10,028 bases of DNA from Saprospiraceae bacterium (GTDB lineage Bacteria; Bacteroidota; Bacteroidia; Chitinophagales; Saprospiraceae): NCBI GenBank assembly GCA_020436955.1, contig JAGQWW010000067.1:1-10028 (forward strand), given 5' to 3'. Position numbers and translations under genes: made by a program. Positions 1 to 6,048 of the stretch are shown here, one piece after another. The first letter of the stretch is position 1. Every line of letters starts with the position of its first letter. The notes beneath the pieces were generated by a model. That model was given only the letters and a program-made list of their open reading frames with translations. It had not been told where the DNA came from and did no database searches.

Positions 1-2
1 TA

Positions 3-218
3 GCCTCAAAAATCCGGGTCAGTACAAAAAAAGATGATACGATTCCTTTCTGTTTCCTAACCTGCAACCCCCAAAACAACCTCCTAACCGCCGAACTATG
101 GCCCAATTACTGGGTAGAAATACGCCAACCGGACTTCATTAAAATGGTCACCTGGAAAGTAGAACACCTATTTGAAATGGGTTATGAGGCTCAGATGTGT
201 TTGGAAGACTTATTTTGA
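3..218 (+). CDS. C-terminal 71 residues of an unrecognised protein (5' end outside window)
   Basis: One frame stays open from the left edge for 71 codons to a TGA at 216-218. The translated tail includes the stretches TIPFCFLTCNP and WVEIRQPDFIKMVTWKVEHL and ends MGYEAQMCLEDLF. It is a mixed hydrophobic and charged sequence with three cysteines, no signal peptide and no membrane segment in the visible part. I do not recognise the family. The codon pattern looks like normal coding sequence, and the repeat-rich non-coding DNA begins directly after the stop, which supports a real gene end here. With no start and no recognised motif, a decayed gene remnant cannot be excluded. Confidence 0.5.
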   Translation, partial: ASKIRVSTKKDDTIPFCFLTCNPQNNLLTAELWPNYWVEIRQPDFIKMVTWKVEHLFEMGYEAQMCLEDLF

Positions 219-227
219 AGTAACAAG

Positions 228-277
228 TGACGAAATACGGGTGACGAATAGTAAAATTCGTAAATCATATTTCGTCA
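228..277. repeat. Imperfect palindrome / possible hairpin with 14-bp direct repeats
   Basis: TGACGAAATA at 228-237 is the exact reverse complement of TATTTCGTCA at 268-277. Between them CGAAT (245-249) pairs with ATTCG (256-260) around a 6-nt loop, with symmetric 7-nt partly paired internal loops. GTGACGAA also occurs as a direct repeat at 227-234 and 241-248, exactly 14 bp apart. The element starts 9 nt after the upstream stop codon and could act as a weak terminator. It is AT-rich and has no clean T-tract, so a dispersed intergenic repeat is equally likely. Confidence 0.5.
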
Positions 278-406
278 TTACCAACACCTTCCCCGCTGGT
301 ACAATTCTCCAGAATTGAACCCACAAATTAAAGAGGTCTTCCGACCTCAATCTGCCAAAGACAAAACACCCCTATCCCCCCTTTACCCATTTACCTATTC
401 AACCAT

Positions 407-476
407 CCAGAATCCAGCTTCCAGAATCCAGCTTCCAGAAACCAGAAACCAAATACTAGAATCTAGCTTCCAGCTC
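407..476. repeat. Degenerate heptamer tandem array, about 10 x CCAGNNN
   Basis: Ten successive 7-bp units begin at 407, 414, 421, 428, 435, 442, 449, 456, 463 and 470. They read CCAGAAT, CCAGCTT, CCAGAAT, CCAGCTT, CCAGAAA, CCAGAAA, CCAAATA, CTAGAAT, CTAGCTT and CCAGCTC. The first four units are two perfect copies of a 14-bp doublet, and the later ones are degenerate. This resembles the short tandemly repeated heptanucleotide sequences known from cyanobacterial intergenic DNA. It is not a CRISPR array. Confidence 0.85.
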
Positions 477-503
477 CTCACCCCAATTCTCCACCTTCAT
501 CAA

Positions 504-524
504 TCATACCTCATACTTCATACT
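504..524. repeat. Heptamer tandem repeat, 3 x TCATACY
   Basis: Three adjacent 7-bp units lie at 504-510 (TCATACC), 511-517 (TCATACT) and 518-524 (TCATACT). The array sits 48 bp upstream of the M1 peptidase start and runs into the TTG that could be the -33 element of its promoter. Confidence 0.75.
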
Positions 525-551
525 TGCCTTTTCTTCGGATTCGGTATCTTG
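524..551 (+). promoter_or_regulatory. Candidate Bacteroidota-type promoter for the M1 peptidase gene
   Basis: TTG at 524-526 is followed after 18 nt by TATCTTG at 545-551. This is close to the Bacteroidota sigma-ABfr consensus (TTTG, about 19-21 nt, TAnnTTTG) but lacks one T in the second box. The predicted start of transcription would fall around 555-560, giving a leader of about 15 nt before the ATG at 572. Both boxes are imperfect, so this is only a candidate. Confidence 0.25.
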
Positions 552-571
552 CCGCTGAAAATCAAATCACA

Positions 572-2935
572 ATGAGACTACTCGTAACTATCCTAATGGT
601 CGCCCTCTTTTTGCCGGCCATTTCTTTTGCCCAAAACACATCCAATCATGGTAATAAATTCGAACCATTGGGTAGCATGCTACCGCCGGGTAATCAAATC
701 AGAGGCAACGACGGTGCTCCTGGGCCGGACTATTGGCAACAACGATGTGATTATACAATCGCCTGTACACTGGACGCAGAGAAGTTGAACCTGTCAGGCA
801 AGGAAACCCTCACCTATTACAACCAGTCACCCAGTACCCTACACTACATTTGGTTGCAGCTGGACGAAAATCAGCATAACCCTGAAAATGACAATCAGGT
901 TTTTGATCCTTCTTCCATCAATGATCTGATGAGTGAAAATGACCTACGTCTTTTGGATCCTACAGGGGAGAAAAAAGCTTACGGTGTAAACATTGAAGCA
1001 GTAACCAATGCCTCCGGTCAGGCCATGGACTATTTTATCAACAATACCATGATGCGGGTCAATCTGGATCAACCGCTTAAGCCCGGTGAAAAGATAATGT
1101 TCAATATCGCTTGGAACTACAACATCATCAATCGACAAAAATTTGCAGCCTTGTCGCAGAATTTCGCCAATTACCCACGTGGTGGTTATGAATACTTTGA
1201 AGATAATGGGAACTATTTGTTTACCATTACTCAATGGTTTCCGAGAGTATGCGTGTACAGCGATTTTGAAGGATGGCAAAACAAGCAGTTCACAGGAAGA
1301 GGGGAGTTTGCCTTGAATTTTGGGAATTATGATGTAAAAATGACCCTACCGGATGATTACATGGTAGGTGCAACTGGACAATGTCAAAACTATAAGGAAG
1401 TATTAAGTCCAAATCAATATCAGCGCTGGCAAAAAGCCCAAAGTTCAGATACTCCTGTTGAAATGGTTACCCTGGAAGAAGCCAAAGCCAATGAAGTGAG
1501 CAAACCTTCAACAAATATGAAGACTTGGCACTATAAAGCAGAAAACGTAAGAGATTTTGCATGGACTGCCAGCCGCAAATTTGTTTGGGATGCCCTTCGA
1601 TTCAAGCAGGCAAAAGGGGAGGATGTAATGTGTATGAGCTATTATGGCAAAGAGGCCTATCCAATCTATAATCGCTATTCTACAAAAGCTGTAGAGCATA
1701 CCTTAAAGGTTTATTCAAAATATTCTATTCCTTATCCCTACCCGGTCGCTATTTCCGTGGAAGCCGACAATGGCATGGAATATCCAATGATATGCTTCAA
1801 TCCGGGAAGAGCTGAACCGGATGGTACTTATGAAGAAGAAGCTAAACATGCTGCCATCAGTGTAATTATTCATGAGGTAGGCCACAATTATTTTCCAATG
1901 GTTATCAACAGTGACGAAAGACAGTGGAGTTGGTTTGATGAAGGTCTCAATACTTTTGTACAATACCTGGCCGAATCAGAATGGGACATCAATTATAAAT
2001 CATGGGCTGGTCCTGCCTATATGATTACAGATTATATGTCCTTGCCAAAGGAGCAATTAGAGCCTATCATGACCAGTAGTGATAATATTATCGGGTTTTT
2101 CCCCAATGCATACCTCAAACCGGCTACCGCATTAAATATTCTGCGTGAAACAGTAATGGGAAGGGAGCTCTTCGATCGTGCTTTCAGGGAATATTGCGAA
2201 AGATGGGCATTCAAACATCCAACCCCGGCCGATTTCTTTCGCACCATGGGTGAAGCTAGCGGTGAGGACCTCAATTGGTTTTGGAGAGGTTGGTTCTATT
2301 CTATTGATGCTGTTGACATTTCTTTGGACACTGTAAAGTGGTATAAGGTTGACCTGAAAAATGATCCTGAACCTAAAACCTACACGCAGACCCAGGAAAA
2401 CAAAGCCCCAATAATGGACGTAACCAGAACCCAAAATCTGGAACAGGGAGTTGAATTTGCAGTGGATGCAGACACCTCACTACTTGACTTTTACAACAAA
2501 AACCCGACATGGGAGTCTGCTGATTCCATTACAACCCATCAAACTACCCTTTACGCAAATACCTATTCTAAAAAAGAAAAGAAAAAACAATTCGGAGATA
2601 AAAACTACTATGAGCTGACCTTTACCAACAAGGGTGGCCTGGTAATGCCCATTATACTTGAATGGACCTTTGAAGATGGTACAAAAGAAATCGAAACCAT
2701 CCCGGTTGAAATCTGGCGCAAAAACGAAAACTCCTTTACCAAGGTTTTTGTAAAAGATAAAGAAGTCAAAGCTATCGTATTGGACCCAAGAAAAGAAACC
2801 GCCGACATCGACACCAGCAACAACAACTGGCCTGTAAAAGAACTACCAAGCAAATTCCAGGTATTCAAAAGCCACCAGCCGGTTAAACAGCCAAATAGAA
2901 TGCAGATGGAAGCGGGTAAGACGATAAAACCGTAA
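572..2935 (+). CDS. Secreted M1-family zinc metallopeptidase (aminopeptidase N-like)
   Basis: Predicted 787-residue exported zinc aminopeptidase. Residues 1-20 form a signal peptide ending SFA, with Q21 as the likely first mature residue. A beta-rich N-terminal domain (roughly 30-310) precedes the thermolysin-like catalytic domain (roughly 320-560). The zinc site is complete: H434-E-V-G-H438, then exactly 18 residues to E457 (WFDEG). Y514 in AYLKPATAL is the probable transition-state tyrosine. The M1 exopeptidase motif GxMEN appears as NGMEYP (E403). The remainder is a beta-rich and charged C-terminal region. No type IX secretion sorting domain is evident, so it probably stays periplasmic or surface-associated; it likely trims peptides, but the substrate is unknown. 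I chose ATG 572 over an upstream in-frame TTG at 524 because it places the signal peptide at the N-terminus and leaves out repeat DNA. Family assignment is secure; the physiological role is not. Confidence 0.93.
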   Translation: MRLLVTILMVALFLPAISFAQNTSNHGNKFEPLGSMLPPGNQIRGNDGAPGPDYWQQRCDYTIACTLDAEKLNLSGKETLTYYNQSPSTLHYIWLQLDENQHNPENDNQVFDPSSINDLMSENDLRLLDPTGEKKAYGVNIEAVTNASGQAMDYFINNTMMRVNLDQPLKPGEKIMFNIAWNYNIINRQKFAALSQNFANYPRGGYEYFEDNGNYLFTITQWFPRVCVYSDFEGWQNKQFTGRGEFALNFGNYDVKMTLPDDYMVGATGQCQNYKEVLSPNQYQRWQKAQSSDTPVEMVTLEEAKANEVSKPSTNMKTWHYKAENVRDFAWTASRKFVWDALRFKQAKGEDVMCMSYYGKEAYPIYNRYSTKAVEHTLKVYSKYSIPYPYPVAISVEADNGMEYPMICFNPGRAEPDGTYEEEAKHAAISVIIHEVGHNYFPMVINSDERQWSWFDEGLNTFVQYLAESEWDINYKSWAGPAYMITDYMSLPKEQLEPIMTSSDNIIGFFPNAYLKPATALNILRETVMGRELFDRAFREYCERWAFKHPTPADFFRTMGEASGEDLNWFWRGWFYSIDAVDISLDTVKWYKVDLKNDPEPKTYTQTQENKAPIMDVTRTQNLEQGVEFAVDADTSLLDFYNKNPTWESADSITTHQTTLYANTYSKKEKKKQFGDKNYYELTFTNKGGLVMPIILEWTFEDGTKEIETIPVEIWRKNENSFTKVFVKDKEVKAIVLDPRKETADIDTSNNNWPVKELPSKFQVFKSHQPVKQPNRMQMEAGKTIKP

Positions 2936-2939
2936 ATGG

Positions 2940-2960
2940 TCTTTAGTCTTTAGTCTTTAG
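2940..2960. repeat. Heptamer tandem repeat, 3 x TCTTTAG
   Basis: Three perfect copies of TCTTTAG lie at 2940-2946, 2947-2953 and 2954-2960, starting 4 nt after the M1 peptidase stop codon. This is the third heptameric array flanking this gene and has a different unit sequence from the two upstream arrays. Confidence 0.85.
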
Positions 2961-2963
2961 TAA

Positions 2964-3036
2964 AAAACGTAGCGTCCTTAGCGTCCCTTGCTGTGAGTAA
3001 TTATCACCATGAAGTACGCTAAGGACGCTATGTTTT
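2964..3036. terminator. Long inverted repeat between convergent genes; candidate bidirectional terminator
   Basis: TAGCGTCCTTAGCGT (2970-2984) is the perfect reverse complement of 3016-3030. The stem extends outward through a G-T wobble, a C-G pair and four A-T pairs to 2964 and 3036, giving about 21 bp around a 31-nt loop. The A-run on the left and T-run on the right supply a U-tract in both directions, suiting termination of the M1 gene and of the opposing SPOR gene. The loop is long for an intrinsic terminator. The left arm is itself two tandem TAGCGTCC units 9 bp apart, so this may be a dispersed repeat pair rather than a dedicated terminator. Confidence 0.6.
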
Positions 3037-3089
3037 CCGGCCACAGTAAACCTGCACTCATCGAGTATCCAGCCTCAAGTGACCAGCAA

Positions 3090-3704
3090 CTAGTTCCCTT
3101 GCACAAAAGACTCAAATCCTTTTGCCTTAAGTTGCGCAGCCAATTTATCTGCAGCAGTTTTATCATCAAAGCGATCTACAATTACGCGAGCATATGCTCC
3201 ACCAGGACTAATTTCAACTGTTGCATTTTTAAACCCGGCCCCTGAAAGTTGTTTAACCAGATTATCGGCGTTTACTTTTTGTTTGAAAGAACCGCCAAGC
3301 ACACTAAAAGCACCTTTTGAAGTAGGCGGGTTTTGTTTTACCGGAGCTGGTTTAGACTCTTTTGGCGGAGTAGGCTTTGTTTCTTTCTGGGGAGCAGGCT
3401 TTTCTTTTTCAGGTTCAGGTTTTGTTTCCGGCTCGTCTATTTTTTCATCATATTTGATTTCATCACCTTCCGAATTTGAGGTTGGGTCCTGCGGTGTATT
3501 TTCCACATCTGTTTCCTCTGGTTTTGTAATACTCGTCAAATCAGCAGTATCTTCCAGACCCATTTCCTCCAGATGACGTTGCAGAGCTTCCTTATCTTGC
3601 ACTTCATTGGCATTTAGCAAGTCATTGGTTTTTACCAACAGCATAACGATTGCCACTATACAAACCCCCACAATGGATATAGTAATGTAATCTAAACGTG
3701 ACAT
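3090..3704 (-). CDS. Membrane-anchored SPOR-domain protein
   Basis: 204 residues in three parts. A short cytoplasmic N-terminus leads into one transmembrane helix (about residues 7-24, ITISIVGVCIVAIVMLLV). A long acidic then Pro/Lys/Glu-rich linker (about 26-130) follows. It contains repeats of the form K-E-x-K-P-x-P, as in KETKPTPP and KESKPAPV. A C-terminal SPOR domain (131-202) starts GAFSVLGGSF and shows the paired repeats (NADNLVKQLSGAGF and TAADKLAAQLKAKGF). SPOR domains bind denuded glycan strands of septal peptidoglycan, so the protein probably localises to the division site or wall like FtsN- or DedD-type proteins, here with no catalytic domain. It is divergent from coaX and convergent with the M1 gene. 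The start ATG is fixed by its position just before the membrane helix. Confidence 0.88.
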   Translation of the reverse strand: MSRLDYITISIVGVCIVAIVMLLVKTNDLLNANEVQDKEALQRHLEEMGLEDTADLTSITKPEETDVENTPQDPTSNSEGDEIKYDEKIDEPETKPEPEKEKPAPQKETKPTPPKESKPAPVKQNPPTSKGAFSVLGGSFKQKVNADNLVKQLSGAGFKNATVEISPGGAYARVIVDRFDDKTAADKLAAQLKAKGFESFVQGN

Positions 3705-3768
3705 AACAGGCCAATTAAAAGTCTAAATAATGTTTTGATATTCAACTACTTTTACGCAGTCGTATTTT

Positions 3769-3776
3769 CAAAAGTA
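3769..3776 (-). promoter_or_regulatory. Possible -7 box (TACTTTTG) for the SPOR gene
   Basis: On the minus strand these bases read TACTTTTG, a full match to the Bacteroidota -7 consensus TAnnTTTG, 64 bp upstream of the SPOR gene start. No TTG lies at the expected 19-21 nt further upstream (the nearest is 11 nt away), so the assignment is weak. The divergent gap to coaX (3705-3838) must hold promoters for both genes; no convincing one is visible for coaX. Confidence 0.25.
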
Positions 3777-3838
3777 AATACATTTTACAAAAAAGAAATA
3801 TTTAAACGACTAAAATCCATCAAACTTCAGTGTGTACA

Positions 3839-4573
3839 ATGTCTCAAAACCTAACAAATCTTATTGCCGATATTGGAAATACCCGAAGTAAACTTGCTCT
3901 TTTTGAAAACGATAAGTTGATAAAAAAAGAGGCATTTCCCACTTTGGAAATTCTCAATTTAATTGAATTTACAACCAACCATTCCATAGAAAAATCCATC
4001 TTTTCAATGTCAGGTGAACTGCCGGACGAAATTAGAAAATTTGTGAGCGACACCTTTGACCCTATTTGGTTGAGCCATACGACACCTTTACCGATTACAA
4101 TTGAGTACGATACGCCTCAAACCCTTGGAAGAGACAGAATTGCCGCGGTCATTGGGGCAAATGAAAAATTCCCAGAAAATGATTGTCTGGTGATTGATGC
4201 AGGGACTTGTATTACTTACGATTGGATAACAAAAGATGGTAGATATAAAGGCGGAAACATTGCTCCGGGGCTGAAAATGAAATTAAAAGCCATGCATCAA
4301 TTTACGGCCAATTTACCGGAGGCACCCATGCATCCAATTCGTCATCCAATAGGAAAAAGTACACTCGAGGCATTAACCAACGGAGCAGTTTGGGGTACTT
4401 TCAATGAAATTGAAGGATATATTGACTGGGGCAATGCACAATTTGAAGATTTATTAGTGGTTTTTACCGGTGGAGACTCCAATTTCTTTGTCAACAATAT
4501 TAAAAGAGAGATATTTGCCGACCCTGATTTGGTTTTGGTGGGCTTGAATAAAATTTTGAATTTCAATGATTAA
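3839..4573 (+). CDS. coaX: Type III pantothenate kinase
   Basis: 244-residue cytoplasmic kinase that phosphorylates pantothenate to 4'-phosphopantothenate, the first committed step of coenzyme A synthesis. All type III (ASKHA-fold) landmarks are present in order. These are the phosphate-binding D11-I-G-N-T near the N-terminus, T95-L-G-R-D99-R (substrate binding and catalytic Asp), D120-A-G-T with CITYDW, then GGNIAPG, a TLEALTNGAVWG helix and a late TGGD. Length matches the family. I prefer ATG 3839 to an in-frame GTG at 3830, which would add only MCT; neither has a Shine-Dalgarno sequence. The end overlaps the next gene by 8 nt, so the two are probably translationally coupled. In Bacteroidota coaX is often the first gene before an outer-membrane protein and envelope genes, as seen here. 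Confidence 0.95.
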   Translation: MSQNLTNLIADIGNTRSKLALFENDKLIKKEAFPTLEILNLIEFTTNHSIEKSIFSMSGELPDEIRKFVSDTFDPIWLSHTTPLPITIEYDTPQTLGRDRIAAVIGANEKFPENDCLVIDAGTCITYDWITKDGRYKGGNIAPGLKMKLKAMHQFTANLPEAPMHPIRHPIGKSTLEALTNGAVWGTFNEIEGYIDWGNAQFEDLLVVFTGGDSNFFVNNIKREIFADPDLVLVGLNKILNFND

Positions 4574-5891
4574 AACTACTTTTTCGAAATATTATTTGCT
4601 TCTTATCCTTTTACTGCCGCTGAGCTTGTTCAGCCAGGAAAATGTGAAGAACAATTCTCCTTATTCCAGACTTGGTTTGGGAGATTTATTTAATCAAAAC
4701 TTTACCATGCTTTCCGGTATGGGTGGTTTATCTGCAGCTTTCCAGGATAGCCGTCAAAGTAATATCCTGAATCCTGCATCGCTTGCTTCGCTCAGATTAA
4801 CAACCTTCGAAGCAGGGCTCTATGCAAAATATGCATCTTTAGATGATGGAACTAACCAGGCTCAAATTTGGAGTGGAAACCTCGCTTATTTGTCCCTTGG
4901 TTTTTCTACCCGTAACCGTTTGAATGCCATATTGGACCGTAAACAATCACCATGGGCCTGGGGTATGAATGTATCTTTGGTTCCATTTTCAACGGTAGAT
5001 TATGGTATTGAAATCCAAAGTCCAATACGCGATTCCATGACGGTCTACAACAATTTCTCCGGTTCGGGAGGAACCTATAGATTTTTGTGGGGGAATGGCG
5101 TTAGCTATAAAGATTTTTCCTTTGGGGTGAACCTGGGTTTCATTTTTGGAAATCTGAACAGCCTTCAGACCACCACCATTGACGACGAACAAGCTTATGC
5201 CTTAATCGATACCAGAGATATTAGCATCGGTGGATTTGTGTGGAATGCCGGAGCACAATACAGCTTCCAACTTTCAAAAGATCCTACAGATGGCACAACA
5301 GACAATTTCAAAAAAAGCCTTGTACTTGGTATCTATGGTAACAACAGCACCGGATTTAATACTACCAGTGATGTTTTGATTTATAGAGCACATGTTCGTA
5401 ATCCAACAGACACCATCCAAAATACGGCAGGAGTAGAGCAAAGTGGAACTTTACCAACTTCCTTATCTTTTGGAGCGATTTACCAGGTTCAAAATCGTTT
5501 GCGTGTAGGATTCAATTATGACTTCACCCAATGGAGTGATTTCACAATGGAAGCCAAACAAGATGAAACTTTAAGAGATGGCTGGCGGATGGCAGTAGGT
5601 GCTGCCTACACTCCTGATCATATCTCCTATAATAATTACTTCAAGCGAGTTAATTATCAACTTGGATTATTGTACGAACAGGATCCTCGCTTTGACTTAC
5701 AACGTACTGGTATTACCATTGGCGGATCTTTCCCAATTATTCTTCCACGTCAAACTACATCATACATAAACTTCTCTGTAGAAGGAGGTAAATTGACCGG
5801 TACGGATACAATTGATGAACTTTATGCTCGTATGAACCTATCATTTACATTAAATGATGATAGCTGGTTCTTTAAGCGCAAATTCAATTAA
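4566..5891 (+). CDS. Bacteroidota outer-membrane beta-barrel protein (coaX-linked, FadL/PorV-like)
   Basis: 441 residues. A signal peptide (1-23, ending LFS with Q24 next) is followed by the sequence NNSPYSRLGLGDLF (29-42) and by SNILNPASLASL (about 65-76). Such an NPA-type element is seen near the N-terminus of FadL/PorV-like barrels. The rest alternates polar and aromatic or hydrophobic residues with many Gly, Asn and Tyr, as expected for amphipathic strands, and ends in strand-like FTLNDDSWFFKRKFN. From memory, proteins starting 'SPYSR-x-GLGD' beside coaX are widespread and conserved in Bacteroidota, usually annotated only as outer-membrane or hypothetical proteins. The start lies inside the coaX reading frame (8-nt overlap). 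Transport specificity is unknown; a role in hydrophobic-compound passage or envelope assembly would be inference. Confidence 0.75.
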   Translation: MIKTTFSKYYLLLILLLPLSLFSQENVKNNSPYSRLGLGDLFNQNFTMLSGMGGLSAAFQDSRQSNILNPASLASLRLTTFEAGLYAKYASLDDGTNQAQIWSGNLAYLSLGFSTRNRLNAILDRKQSPWAWGMNVSLVPFSTVDYGIEIQSPIRDSMTVYNNFSGSGGTYRFLWGNGVSYKDFSFGVNLGFIFGNLNSLQTTTIDDEQAYALIDTRDISIGGFVWNAGAQYSFQLSKDPTDGTTDNFKKSLVLGIYGNNSTGFNTTSDVLIYRAHVRNPTDTIQNTAGVEQSGTLPTSLSFGAIYQVQNRLRVGFNYDFTQWSDFTMEAKQDETLRDGWRMAVGAAYTPDHISYNNYFKRVNYQLGLLYEQDPRFDLQRTGITIGGSFPIILPRQTTSYINFSVEGGKLTGTDTIDELYARMNLSFTLNDDSWFFKRKFN

Positions 5892-6048
5892 TATTTTTCT
5901 GACAGTTTTTAATTTTGTCGACAGGCAACTTTACTTTAAAGAATATTTAATAAACAGTAGTATCAGGATTTAACATTTGATTCGTTTTATTGCTGTCAAT
6001 GAACCAATTTTGAAAAATTTGATTTCACATTTAACAACAATAGAAAAG
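5892..6048 (+). promoter_or_regulatory. 157-bp leader of the TPR gene with one possible -7 box
   Basis: This AT-rich gap contains TAATTTTG at 5910-5917, a full match to the Bacteroidota -7 consensus TAnnTTTG, but no TTG at the proper upstream distance. A near match (TAACATTTG, one base too long) lies at 5971-5979. The gap has no terminator-like hairpin, so read-through from the coaX and outer-membrane gene pair into the TPR gene is also possible. No small gene is supported here. Confidence 0.25.

Larger units (their letters stand above)
219..571. other. 353-bp non-coding region made largely of short repeats
   Basis: No convincing gene lies between the upstream TGA and the M1 peptidase start. 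In order the region holds an imperfect palindrome (228-277), a pyrimidine-rich stretch with runs of C (about 360-390), a ten-unit CCAGNNN heptamer array (407-476), a three-unit TCATACY heptamer array (504-524) and a possible promoter (524-551). An open frame through the array (315-575) encodes only the repeat and is not considered a gene. Confidence 0.7.

Noticed and set aside
407..476. Possible CRISPR array
   Set aside because: The repeat unit is only 7 bp with no unique spacers, and no cas genes are nearby.
524..571. TTG start giving a 16-residue N-terminal extension of the M1 peptidase
   Set aside because: It would bury the signal peptide and begins inside repeat DNA; ATG 572 gives a normal exported N-terminus.
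315..575. 86-codon open frame in the leader of the M1 gene
   Set aside because: It encodes only the translated heptamer arrays and C-rich stretch, has no recognisable motif, and overlaps the M1 gene start in another frame.
2132..2434. 100-residue open frame antisense to the M1 gene
   Set aside because: The plus-strand frame here is clearly conserved M1 protease sequence, and the antisense translation has no motif.
2700..2935. Type IX secretion sorting domain at the M1 C-terminus
   Set aside because: The C-terminus (ending AGKTIKP) lacks the usual glycine-rich beta-sandwich and closing motif of such domains.
3283..3576. 97-residue open frame antisense to the SPOR gene
   Set aside because: It is a Gly/Ser/Phe-rich shadow of the Pro/Glu/Lys linker in the real minus-strand gene.
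3830..3838. GTG start for coaX adding three residues
   Set aside because: The family N-terminus is satisfied by ATG 3839, and no ribosome-binding signal favours the GTG.
5977..6048. TTG start giving a 24-residue extension of the TPR protein
   Set aside because: It would place charged and polar sequence before a good signal peptide; ATG 6049 is better.
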